Assembly: GCA_028023455.1 (NCBI GenBank)
Contig: JAQFVV010000022.1
Span: 8,947,100 to 9,011,099, forward strand
From: Epiperipatus broadwayi
Taxonomy: Eukaryota; Onychophora; Udeonychophora; Euonychophora; Peripatidae
DNA length: 64,000 nt
Reading direction: 5' to 3'
The translations under genes and the position numbers were made by a program. The notes beneath the pieces were generated by a model. It was not told the origin of the DNA and did not search any database. It worked only from the letters and a program-made list of their open reading frames with translations. Positions 22,995 through 32,890 of the stretch are shown here, piece after piece; the stretch's first letter is position 1; each line of letters opens with the position of its first letter.

Positions 22995-23115
22995 TTGGTG
23001 CAGTGGTAGAGGGGTGAATTCTCTGTAGCTCAAAATTCATGAATTTTACCCAGTTCAATCAGTTTTGGTGATAAAATTGTATGAATTCCCAAGCAATAAA
23101 TCAATAAATCATTTG
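22995..23115 (+). mobile_element. tRNA-headed SINE (family S)
   Basis: Starts TGATTTGGTGCAGTGGTAGA, a box A-like phrase, continues through CAGTTCAATCAG (weak box B) and ends in the family S tail ATGAATTCCCAAGCAATAAA followed by CATTTGATTA. It is about 120 bp. The head is tRNA-like and the tail is probably shared with a partner LINE; this is inferred from recurrence only. Confidence 0.65.
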
Positions 23116-23236
23116 ATTATCGCTTAACTTTAAATATTGAGATATTATAACTGGTATTGATTTAGCATGCACTCAGGGCATTTTGAATTATAAGAACCAC
23201 CCAAAACTCTTGCTGACACATCCAAATGATAAATGG

Positions 23237-23455
23237 CATCGTAATTTTCATCAATAATTAAAAAATTAAAACACAAATTTCACAATTTTCATCAATAATT
23301 AAAAAATAAAAATGCAATTTACGTACAGTTATAGTTGATCTAATCACATTGACTAAAACATAGTCAAAATTGCAATTTTCATCAATAATTACAAAATTAA
23401 AATGCAAATTTTGCAATTTTCATCAATAATTAAAACATAAAAATGCAATTTTCAT
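23237..23455. repeat. Four-copy repeat of about 42 bp
   Basis: Copies of AATTTTCATCAATAATTA plus an A-rich and GCAAATTTT end start at about 23243, 23284, 23374 and 23415. A 40-bp unrelated spacer lies between the second and third. The array ends about 25 bp before the PLE remnant at 23480. Confidence 0.8.
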
Positions 23456-23479
23456 AAAATATATAGAATCCTCTAATAA

Positions 23480-24700
23480 TAAAAGCAAATCTATTATTAA
23501 AGAATTCTTTGTATTTTATTTATAATAGTAAATTTTATAAGATTAAGAAAGAGTGGATAATAAATTATATTATTTCTCCTTTAATTTGTTCAGTTTATAT
23601 TAATTATTTGGAAGAGGAAATTATTATTAAAAAGAATCGTTTATATTTAAGGTTATTTGTTAGATATGTGGAAGATTGTTTGGTTTGTTTGTAGTTGAGA
23701 ATGATAAATTGAGAGAGTTGGTAAATGAGTTTAACTGTTTTGATTCTTCTATGAAATATGTCATAGAAGGATAGGGGTTATATTTTGTTAAATTAAATTT
23801 TTTAGATTTATTGGTGATTAAAAATGTAAAGACTAATTGTTCGGTATGTAGTCATTATGTTAAGAGTAAAGAGTTAAGGTCTATAATTAAACTTAATAAC
23901 TATTAGTCTGTATCTCATAAAGTAGCTGCTTTAAGAAATTATTGTTATAAAAATAAGAGATTAAATAATTCTAGTGGGATAGTTTTGTTTCAAAAAGGTC
24001 AATTTTATAAAGATTGTTTGAGTGTTGAGAACTCTGATAAATTTGTTAAAAGTATTTTATTCAATAGTAATATTTGTAATGATGTAAAGGATAAAGAAAA
24101 ATATGATTTTATTTTTTTGCCATTTAAATTACCTTTTTTTAAAATTGTTGGTAAAAATAGTAATTTATTTGAAAATAATTAAATTTCTTGGGAAAGGGTA
24201 TTACTTTGAATAATTTATTAATAATATGAAGGAAATTTTTGATAAAAAGAATATTCCTGGAATAGTGTATATTATCGCTTGTTTGTATATATAGGTCAGA
24301 GTAGTTTGAGCTTAAATGAAAGAATAAAGGTACATAATAAAAAAAATAGGGTTAGAAATAAATATCTTAGTTCTGCTTTGTATATCCATGAAAAAGATAC
24401 AGGACACACTATTAATTTTGATAAAGTTAAGATTGTCTTCTTTGAGAAAAATAAAATTAAAAAAAAAGAATTAAGGAATCTTAATTATTAAAAATTTATA
24501 ATTCTAAAGCAATTAACTTATTTAAAAAAAATTTTAATATTAAAGATTTGTGGGAAGTGGGATTGTGGGTAATATTTAGTTTAAATTTGTTATTTTGTAG
24601 TTCTTTACACTTGAGAAGTCTGCTTGTATCAATGAAACAATTTAAAGTTTAATTTCTTGGCTAGTCTGATTGAATTGTGAATTTAGGGTAATTTTGATTA
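23480..24700 (+). mobile_element. Penelope-like element, second family: RT and GIY-YIG remnants, very AT-rich
   Basis: The plus strand reads, with stops and frame changes, ISPLICSVYINYLEEE and LRLFVRYVEDCLVCL at about 23575-23690. These are RT motifs B' and C; YVED replaces the usual YVDD, so one catalytic aspartate is altered. Next come LNFLDLLVIKN, CSHYVKSKELRSIIKLNN and SVSHKVAALRNYCYKNKRLN (23790-23965), the PLE thumb-like region with LxFLDxLV and SHKxAxxR. The GIY-YIG segment at 24255-24500 reads IYIGQSSLSLNERIKVHN, SSALYIHEKDTGHTINFDKV and KELRNLNY. Codons are almost entirely AT-rich, unlike the other PLE here. An open piece at 23985-24182 lies between the two domains. The 3' end near 24610-24645 carries a GAGAAGTCTGCTTG...GAAAC phrase related to the 25.2 kb foldback. 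Confidence 0.85.
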
Positions 24701-25099
24701 TTTATTGACTAGTTTAGCTTTATGCTTTTAATATTTTTATTTTATAAGATTTTCTATGATATAATACATTTATATGCTAAAAAGTTAAAACGTTGAACTT
24801 TTATAGAAGAAACAAAACATTTCTATTAAAAAGGCCAAGAGGGGAAATGTGTAATGGGATTGTCTTAAGGCAATATGCATTTGTCAGCAGTCACTTTTTG
24901 TGTTCTTTTAGATTTCAGTGTAATAAAAAAGAATAATTTATTGCACCGCAATTCACAAACAGTTGAAGCATCAGAAATGGCAATATGGAAGCCATGAATT
25001 TGAATTCATGATTCTGCCATTATATCACTGCCCTTAACCATGTAGAACATATAAAGATATTTAATTATAGTAAAAAATATTTAAATAGCTTTATTGCTT

Positions 25100-25157
25100 T
25101 AGAGTTCATAGGATGGAAGTGACAGTACCAGAATCAGTCCTAGGATCCCACATTCCA
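25100..25157 (-). mobile_element. tRNA-like SINE fragment interrupted by a foldback (left part)
   Basis: It resembles one unit of the dimeric SINE at 26206-26428 (a box B-like phrase near ATCCTAGGACTGATTCTGG on the minus strand). The sequence continues after the foldback at 25490-25535. The break is bridged by CCCACATTCCA at 25147-25157 and again at 25490-25500. Confidence 0.6.
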
Positions 25158-25489
25158 ATATAAACTTCATTAATATTCCTTCAACACTTTAAGCAAATAT
25201 TTTTTATTTATAACAGTTTTGACTGTCCTAGCAGTCTTCTTCAGATCTTAAAACTTTTGCACTACTTCCACTTTTCTTCCATTTAAAAAAAAATGGAAGA
25301 AAAGTGGAGGTAGTGTAAAAGTTTTAAGATCTGAAGAAGACTGCTAGGACAGTTGAAACTGTTATAAATAAAAAATATTTGCTTAAAATTTAAAGGAGTA
25401 TTAATGAAGTTTATATTGAAGTATAAAAAAAAGCAAAATATTGACAGAGGAAGAAGAAGTGGATAAGAGCTATATATGAAATATAAGAC
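25158..25489. mobile_element. Foldback insertion with Penelope-like termini and 11-bp target-site duplication
   Basis: Near-perfect inverted arms of about 125 bp (about 25158-25283 and 25296-25419) face each other across a short A-rich centre. About 70 bp of non-palindromic sequence lies on the right. CCCACATTCCA at 25147-25157 and 25490-25500 brackets the whole and restores a continuous SINE when the insert is ignored. Each arm holds the phrase CTGAAGAAGACTGCTAGGAC followed by AGTYGAAAC or AAAAC, similar to the 3' end of the PLE at 24.6 kb. I take it as a non-autonomous PLE derivative; a MITE is the alternative, but 11 bp is long for a DNA transposon duplication. Confidence 0.75.
25331..25359 (+). 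ncRNA. Hammerhead-core-like motif in right foldback arm
   Basis: The sequence is CUGAAGA, one extra A, hairpin GACUG/CAGUU with loop CUAGGA, then GAAAC. CUGAAGA fits the CUGANGA box and GAAA the second core box of hammerhead ribozymes. The mirrored arm (25216-25244, minus) has GACUG/CAGUC but AAAA in place of GAAA. I see no convincing stem I or stem III in the flanks, so activity is doubtful. Confidence 0.4.
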
Positions 25490-25500
25490 CCCACATTCCA

Positions 25501-26195
25501 GAGTCTGATCCTCTATTATTGTACTAAACTGCTAAGGAAAATATTAGCCCTCTTTTTACGCAAGTAAAAATTCAGCATCTTTTAAAAATTAATATCCATA
25601 ATAGTACAAGGAATAAACATGATTAAGAAGTGGGACATTAAATGAAAAAAATATGCTGAGGGTAGAATACAATAAAGAGCTGAAATTAGTCTTTCACAAT
25701 GAAAAATTTGTTGTTAAACAAATTAAACAGGGAATAGGATATCGAATAAAAATAATAATTAAATATTTTGTTATTTAAAGATTCACTTGAAGATTCCCAT
25801 GAACTTTAAGCAGTAGAAGTATCAGAAGAAGAGCTGTGTTCCGTGAATTTTAAGATCAAGAATCTACAATTCTATGACTGCCCTAAACCATCAAGAATAT
25901 GTCAAATAAACAGATAATTTGGACTAGTTGTGTAATGTGTGTCTGTGCTTATACTTCAAGTATTGATCTGTAAACTCATTGAAAAATTTATTTCTTTTCT
26001 GGACTTAGAGTGTTCATTGTCAACACAATTCTTGATTATGATCCATAACAATCTACTGCTATATTTGAATCAAGAAGGCTGTTATGAATTATAGGAATGC
26101 ATATGAGATAATAGGCAAAAAAATGTTATAAAAAATGATAACAATAGTCATTAGTGAATAATTTGTGATTACTTATCATTGTTAATGTACATATA
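25501..26195. other. SINE remainder then AT-rich background
   Basis: The interrupted SINE continues to about 25535. A weak tRNA-like segment lies near 25800-25900 with phrases like CTGCCCTAAACCATC that also occur at 25020-25040. Otherwise nothing is recognised. Confidence 0.4.
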
Positions 26196-26205
26196 CCCCC
26201 CCCCC

Positions 26206-26428
26206 GTAGGGTTTTATTGCATGGAAGTTTATAAGAAGTTCAAAGGTCAGAACTGCGAGTGCTAAAATCAATACTGGGAAATCCTAAGTCAGATACACTA
26301 CCGACTGTGCCAAACTGCACAATGCTAATGCTTCTATTGTTTTGAATCCATAAGAAGATCAAGTGCCCAAATCGATCCTGGGACCTCCTCATCCCAAATC
26401 AGACGCTTCACTAATTGCACTGTTGTCA
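26206..26428 (-). mobile_element. Dimeric tRNA-like SINE
   Basis: Two related units are arranged in tandem on the minus strand. Each has a head (GTTTGGCACAGTCGGTAG in one, AATTAGTGAAGCGTCTG in the other) and a box B-like part (CCCAGGATCGATTTGGGC in the better one). Each ends in a GAxCTTCTTAT-type segment with ATGGAxTTCA or related sequence. It abuts a run of ten C at 26196-26205 on the left. The SINE at 26427 follows without a gap. Confidence 0.65.
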
Positions 26429-26512
26429 AGCATTGGTGGCCCAGTGGTTAGCACAGCCGCCTTACAAGCAGTTGTCCCGGGGTTCGCTTTGACACAGTAA
26501 AAAAAAATATGT
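26427..26512 (+). mobile_element. tRNA-headed SINE (family T), copy 3
   Basis: GTCAAGCATTGGTGGCCCAG, TGGTTAGCACAGCCGCC, TTACAAGCAG, TTGTCCCGGGGTTCGC and TTTGACACAG, then an A run. Box A and box B (GGGGTTCGC) are recognisable. The region after box B is shorter than in the 27440 copy. Flanking duplications are not clear. Confidence 0.85.
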
Positions 26513-27424
26513 AAAGATTCTAAATCAAAATTCGAGTGTGACTTATGGCACCTTAATAATTATGTGATATTTTTAATGATAAATTAATCATTTTATAGAT
26601 TTTTTTTTGCTTTTAGAGGGGCATTATGTATTTTAATAAGCTCTTAAAAATACGTATTTTAAATTATTAGTAGTGGTAAACAGCCCTATAGCTGAGGTTT
26701 ACAATCAGATAGCTATAAACTTAAAAAAGAAAACAAAGCAATTATATTTTCAACTGGATTATTTTTTTTATTGGCCAGATTAATATCAAATGTGTTTCCT
26801 ATTGTGTAAATAGAAAGTGATTAGTAACCACGTGACCCCTCGAGCTATATTCTCCTCTGTTCTAATTTTCTTTCTGTGTTAATAAAAACATTATTCTTGT
26901 TTTGTTTTTTTTTACCTTGAATGTTTATCTGTTTAGTTTTCATGCAAAAACCCTACAGTCATATCGTATAAATTAGCTAAAATTATTAAACAAATGCCTC
27001 ACCTGTCATGAAAATATTTTTGTTTATTTAATTGATGGCATAAGGCAGGTGAGAATGGTCAGATTGCATTAAATCATTTAGACATTTTATCATGATTTAA
27101 ACATTTTACATGATGTTTGTGTAATTATAAGAATTTAATAATTGAAGAAATTTCACATCAGTAATCTATTTTGTATACACGCATATATATATATGTACTG
27201 TCTATATTGTATAGGTTAAAGATAAAACAAACCTAAGATATGTCACTGCAGGCTGAAATTTCTCCATAATTTATATGCAGGGAAACAGTAACTCGCTAAA
27301 CTAAATAAATGCCAAGTAGTGAAAATTTGGGGGGGGGGGGTGTATTACTGTCTATTTGAAAGTAGTTAGATTTTCATCTAATAATCAATTATTAAATTTG
27401 TATGTGGTCGGTTATAAGCTAGTT
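26513..27424. other. AT-rich stretch with a G run
   Basis: A run of about ten G sits near 27331-27340. No gene or family is recognised. Confidence 0.5.
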
Positions 27425-27564
27425 AACTGAAAGAAAATTGTCAAGTGTTGATAGCCGAGAGGTCATCGCAGCCGCCTTGCAAGCAAGTAGTTGGTTGCAG
27501 ACGGTTGTGGGTTCGCATCCCGGCCGATGCTATGATATATGAAAAAAAAAACTGAAAGAAAATT
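27425..27564 (+). mobile_element. tRNA-headed SINE (family T), best copy, with 15-bp target-site duplication
   Basis: The element runs 27440-27549. The head has TAGCCGAGAGGTC (box A-like), CCTTGCAAGC that could form an anticodon stem-loop with TGC, and GGGTTCGCATCCCGG (strong box B). It then reads CCGATGCTATGATATATG and ends in an A tail. AACTGAAAGAAAATT stands on both sides (27425-27439, 27550-27564). It is essentially a tRNA head plus tail, with no separate body, so any partner LINE is not evident. Confidence 0.9.
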
Positions 27565-27714
27565 CTAAACCGGTACGGAATCTGAAAAAAATATATAAGT
27601 TTTCTCTGATGTAGATTTCAATCTCTGTTTTGAACTTGGCAACAAAAGTTACTAACTACGGCACTATGAAGCTTTTCCAATATATGTATATACAGACAAT
27701 GTCTTGGAAAATAT

Positions 27715-27800
27715 TGTGGCATGGTGATCCCTGCCCATGACCTATGGTTCAAATTCAGAATTAAGCTTGGAAATTATTTTCACATAGCTGATGATTTTCC
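27715..27800 (+). repeat. tRNA-like SINE fragment
   Basis: GTGGCATGGTGATCCC and TATGGTTCAAATTCAG look like boxes A and B. The downstream part (AAATTATTTTCACATAGC) resembles the segment after box B near 20660 and 45260. Fragmentary. Confidence 0.5.
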
Positions 27801-27942
27801 AAATAATTTTTTTTTTTTAGTTAATGATAGCCTACCTATGCTTTCCTCTACTGTTAATGGGTATGTTAAAATAATTATGTTATTTGAATATTAAATGCAT
27901 CCTTCACCACTGATTTGGGTAAAATCGTAACTTTACTAAAGC

Positions 27943-28035
27943 ATAAGCTTGTGGTTAAGACCTGTAGAGGTCCCTACTATCGCATTTTTACACGCATATT
28001 ATTGAGGTTACAGCCTTAGTAAATATTACTAACAT
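27943..28035 (+). repeat. Repeat family R, copy 3 (5'-truncated)
   Basis: Only the conserved end is present, from GCATAAGCTTGTGG through CCTGTAGAGGTCCCTACTAT to GAGGTTACAGCCTTAGTAAA. The truncation at the opposite end is the usual pattern for reverse-transcribed insertions and supports the orientation used here. Flanking TTACTAA on both sides is a possible short duplication. Confidence 0.8.
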
Positions 28036-28339
28036 AGAATTCATAACTTGCTTTACTTTATATATATATTTGAAAAATAGAATTTATAATTTCCAGCAGC
28101 GTAGTAAAAATGGATTCTACATGCATCAATAAACACATATTTGATAATAGTATTATTTTTGAATTTGTTTTTCTTATAGCTCTTAACAATATACAAAATG
28201 ATTCAAAAATTTATTCCAATCATACGTTGATGAAGATAGTTTGTAGGTAACTGCTATTTAATGTAAGAAAGTTATATTTTATAAGTATATAACTTAATCC
28301 TCTTGTGTTATATTATCATCAATATTTATTTATCAAATA

Positions 28340-28530
28340 GTAAGTTTTTTAAAAATACAAATATAGTATATATACTTAAGAAAGATGTAATTATAGGGGA
28401 TTTGAACCCTGACTTTAAAGCTCCCTTGAAAGTCTGGGTCAAAGCCTCTCTTATATACATCTAGCTTAAGTATACATACCATACTTGTATTAAACATTAC
28501 ATATTCAGCGTGTATTCTGCCCATCTCTCT
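28340..28530 (-). repeat. Possible tRNA-like repeat
   Basis: The minus strand has GTCAGGGTTCAAATCCCC, a perfect-looking box B, with CCAGACTTTCAAGGGAGC upstream. No box A, tail or second copy was found, so the class is uncertain. Confidence 0.35.
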
Positions 28531-28539
28531 TTTGTATAT

Positions 28540-28890
28540 TTAAATGGTCTTAAGTTCCTACATATGAGGGATCAGAATAACTTACAGTCACCATATGACA
28601 ACAATATTAGTAAAGAAGGTTTTTGGATATGCTATTATCAGGTTTTCAATGATATGGACGGCTGAAGAGTTGGAGAGTGGAGAAGATTAAAGCCTGTCTG
28701 TTAAAGTTTGAAGATTTGCTATCCTAATATAAACCAAGCACTGATTATATATGTGTATGAGAGATGATGATCTGGACCAACTAATGTATGTGGTCATGTG
28801 TATCAGTTGTGTAAGATGGAGTGGATGACTGAAGGGAGATTGAAATTTTGGGTTCAAATCCCTTCTAATTACAAATAGTAAGTTGTAAAC
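28540..28890 (+). repeat. Dispersed repeat D, copy 1
   Basis: About 350 bp shared with 32495-32890. Common phrases are TATTTAAATGG, CCTA(C/T)ATATGA/GTGAGRG, ATGACAACAATATT, GGCTGAAGA, TATAAACC(A/G)AGCAC, GATTATATAT and TGTGTAAGAT/TTGTATAAGAT. It ends near GGGTTCAAATCCC, a box B-like phrase. No ORF. Confidence 0.7.
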
Positions 28891-30466
28891 ACTAAATCAG
28901 TCTACTTACTTTAAGCCTTTCTATCCCTTGATCTATTCAAATATTTAATAGCAACTCATCAGGTGCCATGCTTTTCAGGTTTTCATCAGTCATTTTTTTT
29001 TTCTTTTAGAGCCACCTCGTAATCAACTTTAATATTTGTAGTAAATAGATGAGTCTATCATTCTTATTAAAAAAGCAAAATAAAGATGTTCTTACTCAAT
29101 AATTGACAAGTGTGATAAGTAATAATTTCTTTTTCAATATTTCTTTTTCTATGAAGCCAGCTATTTATTTTACCTGTATTTACTTTTTTTTAAAATTTAA
29201 TCTATAGCTTTCTTTTGAATCTCCTTTTTCTCTCTCCACTATTTCTTTTAATTTACCTTTTATACATTTTTTCACACCCAAATTGCTCTTCCTTTTCATA
29301 TTTGTTTAACTAGTTTTTTAAAACTGTTTTTTATTCTAATCTTATTTTTTCACTTATTTTTTTCAGTTTCCTTTAAATAATATTGTAAGCATTATGATTA
29401 CACTCTTACTAGAAAATGCATCTATCTCTCATGGTTACAATTTGGGGTTATTTCCAGTCTGATTATTGTTCAGATTTCTGCTTCAACATTTTAAAATTTA
29501 TTTTAATTAAAATTAGAGATTCAATATAATTTTTTACCTAAAGGTTCAAAAATCTTTGTCATGTCAGTGTTAGTTCATTATGCCATTGCTATTTAGGAAG
29601 GAATTAAAGGCTACTCTGTATATTTAATAAATTCAGTATATTTTTTAAATGTAATAATGTTTGTCACGATTTAGTCTCATTATCGATTAAAGAATTAAAG
29701 AAGCTTGGATCATAGTTTAGCTTGTCACATTCAGCATTCAAATGATAAATGACCTCCCAAGCAATAAACCATTTCTTTCTTTAATATACTAATAAAAAAT
29801 ACATCATTTCTAAACTCTATTGTTTGATGCATTTATGAAATAGTGAATTCTGGAGCTAACTGGCCATGTAGCACAACAAAGCTTAGTCACTTCCAGTGTT
29901 TAAAATTCTTATGAACTCCTGAACAAAAAAACCAATTATTTTTGAATTGAAATCAATACTTTATTATTTACAGGCTATTTGGTTTGTAAAAGTACAAGTT
30001 AACACCTAAATAGATTTATTTTTGATCACCCTTAATCCACAAAGTTTTCCATAAACAAACAAAATGCTTCAAAATTTTAAACATATCAAAAATGCCCATT
30101 TATATGTGCAAGCATAAATCGTTGAAAATAAACCTAATTTTTTCACTGATTACTAAAATTTGATGTGAAGAAGTAATTCACTTTATTTTCTTTATTTCAA
30201 AGGCATCTTTATAAGCTTTATAAGCCAATGGATATTAGTTTGTAGTGATGTAACACCATATCCAGATAAGTTTTAGTTGATATTGGCAATTGATTTTAAA
30301 TCTAACAATAAATATTATAGGACAAGAATGTTTAAAGGCTATTTGATTATCTATATAAATATTAATAAATAAGATGAAATAAGCTCAATATGTCCTATAA
30401 ATGTAGGAGTATAAACAATTAACACAATGCATTTTGTGTTTATAGTATGAAGAATAATGCCATGGG

Positions 30467-30468
<2 letters not shown>
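28891..30468. repeat. AT-rich background with family S SINE fragments at 29705-29950
   Basis: At 29745-29785 (ACCTCCCAAGCAATAAACCA) and 29900-29945 (TTATGAACTCCTGAACAAAA) are tails of SINE family S. The head of the second has an AGCTAACTGGCCATGTAGCA phrase. Elsewhere nothing is recognised. Confidence 0.5.

Positions 30469-30530
<62 letters not shown>
30469..30530. repeat. (AT)n microsatellite
   Basis: About 30 AT dinucleotides without interruption. Confidence 0.95.
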
Positions 30531-31119
30531 CTTTAAGAAGTTTAAAAGAGTAAAAGACAACTTGTAAAAACATAACTGCATTAGTTCCAGCTCAGAATCC
30601 TAGTCTACACTGACAAAAACAGAAACCAAAGATCGATCTAAGGTTTTTATAACATTATGCCACCTGGTAACCATTAGTTACTTATAGATGGTTCTAAAGT
30701 AGAATGAAAATACCTACTTTCTAGTCATATAAATAAGCATTAGGATGTTATGTGATATTATTGTTGCTATTAACTTATATAGTTAAAGATGGAAAAGCTC
30801 TGCTGTTGTTATAAAACGGAAGTCTCTACAATATATAGAAACTGGCCTGGTGTTAAATTTATATAATCCTGCAGATGAGTTAGTCTATGTTTAAAACTTT
30901 AAGATATTTTTGAATTTTGTATTAGCTTGAATTGTATAAAATAGTAAAAGGTGGCTGTTAGATACATAGGTGGATTGATTCCAACTTTAAATTATAGTTT
31001 TCATTAATAAAGGTTAAAAACTAAACTGGAGATGAGATTTAGGTCTATCACTTTACCATTCCGCATGTATTATTTACTCAAGCTCATAACAGATAGCTCT
31101 AGAAAAGGTTGATGATAAC

Positions 31120-31121
<2 letters not shown>
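30531..31121. other. AT-rich stretch, nothing recognised
   Basis: No supported feature. Confidence 0.55.
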
Positions 31122-31167
<46 letters not shown>

Positions 31168-31178
31168 CATCATCATCA

Positions 31179-31251
<73 letters not shown>

Positions 31252-31265
31252 CATCATCATTATTA
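31122..31265. repeat. (ATT)n microsatellite with ATC interruptions
   Basis: About 48 trinucleotides with an ATC block near 31168-31182 and another near 31251-31260. Open frames of poly-Ile or poly-Asn across it are artefacts of the repeat. Confidence 0.95.
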
Positions 31266-32494
31266 TGAATTTGTATAAAAATTTCAAATAGTTTATAAAT
31301 ATACGTGTATTGCTTAGATATATTGATGATGCATGGCACTATAAAAACTGATCTATCCATAGGCAGAGGCATTTATCCAATCATATAGTTTGCTAATGAT
31401 TTAATAATGCTAATTCTAGTTTAAAAATAAAAATTTCACATTTTTTTATTAATCATATCTGATAAGTTTGAAAAATTTTTAAACAAGTTTATGATTTTTC
31501 CCTCAGATAGCCAATTTGGCTAACCATTCGATATTGGTCAGTAAATGGTATTTAGCTGTTAAGTAAAAACGTGCTTGGAAAAAAAAAAAATCAAACTCTT
31601 ATTATTCAACATTTGATAAGTAGACAAATAGTTTATCATTTTCCTTCACTATTATCCCTAGAGACTTTTATCCCTAGAGGACTTGTTGTAGACTGTCTTT
31701 TATTTTAATTAAGATCATAATATATATATATATTATAAACATGAAACATACTCACATATTCATATACATGCGAAAATGTTCTAGCCAACACCGTAACTTT
31801 TCATACATAACCATGGCAATGAAAACTCGAATTACCATTTGTAAAAGTGACTTTTACATTTTTTAAAGGTTATTGATTGAAGTTTACCCTGCTAGATAAG
31901 ATTTAAAATAGTTGTGGTAAACATTTTTTTTAAAAGTTAAATTAACTGTGATTCCTAAGTGGTTCATTACTTTTTAGAAAATAATTTGTTGGTTTTTATA
32001 AGCATTTCAGTTACTTATCGTCTCAGTTATCTTTTACTTTATTAAATCCAAACATGTTTGCAGTAGTTTTTATGCATTTTTTTAAAAAAGAAAAAGAAAA
32101 AAAAGGAAAACTGTGATTTGAATTTTCACCAAACTCCAAAATATTATTTAAAAAAATATATATATAGTTTAGCTTTTCAAAGAACAAAGAAATTTCCGTT
32201 AGTAAAAAAGATAAGCACTTTAACGTGAGCCTTAGTTTTGCAAACAGTATATCACCATAGATGATAAACTGTTTATGATTATAAATAGTTCCCTGCCTTA
32301 TTTGGACAGTGAATCTTAAGGCCGGATGGATCATGCGCTAGCCACTTACGGTGCTCAAACTTCATATACACACCAAAGCCAGAAATCATTTAACTATTTT
32401 ATTATAAATAGTATAGAATCTAATTACTAATAATAATTACATAGAAAGTACTGCCAAGCCTTAATATTTAAACACAAGTATATTGCCTATATTA
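31266..32494. other. AT-rich stretch, nothing recognised
   Basis: Includes short TA runs near 31721 and 32155. No gene or shared repeat found. Confidence 0.5.
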
Positions 32495-32890
32495 TATTTA
32501 AATGGACATATTATGGTCCTATATGTGAGAGGTTAGAGTGATTTAAAGTCAATATGAGTATGACAACAATATTGGCTTCAACAAGGTCTTTGAGCATTCC
32601 ACGATCAGATTTTCGATAATATGACTGGCTGAAGAATGGGAGGGTGTAGAAGATTGAAGCATGCCATTAAAATATGAAGATGTGCTATTGTAATATAAAC
32701 CGAGCACATGATTATATATATGTGGGAGATGATTGGAATTAACTGGTGAGTGCTGGTTTAGTATGAAAGATATATATATATTGGAGATCATTTTTCTTTT
32801 TCACATGAATGCGGTAATATGTATCGATTGTATAAGATAGGGTGAATAGCTTTAGAAGCTTAAAAATCTGAGTCCCTTAACTAAGTTTTA
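32495..32890 (+). repeat. Dispersed repeat D, copy 2
   Basis: Same phrase order as 28540-28890, with an extra segment around 32745-32815 that includes a TATATATATA run. It ends near AAATCTGAGTCCC, a decayed form of the box B-like end in copy 1. Both copies run in the same direction, 4 kb apart. Confidence 0.7.

Noticed and set aside
31070-31372. Open frames with poly-Asn, poly-Ile
   Set aside because: Translation of an ATT microsatellite.
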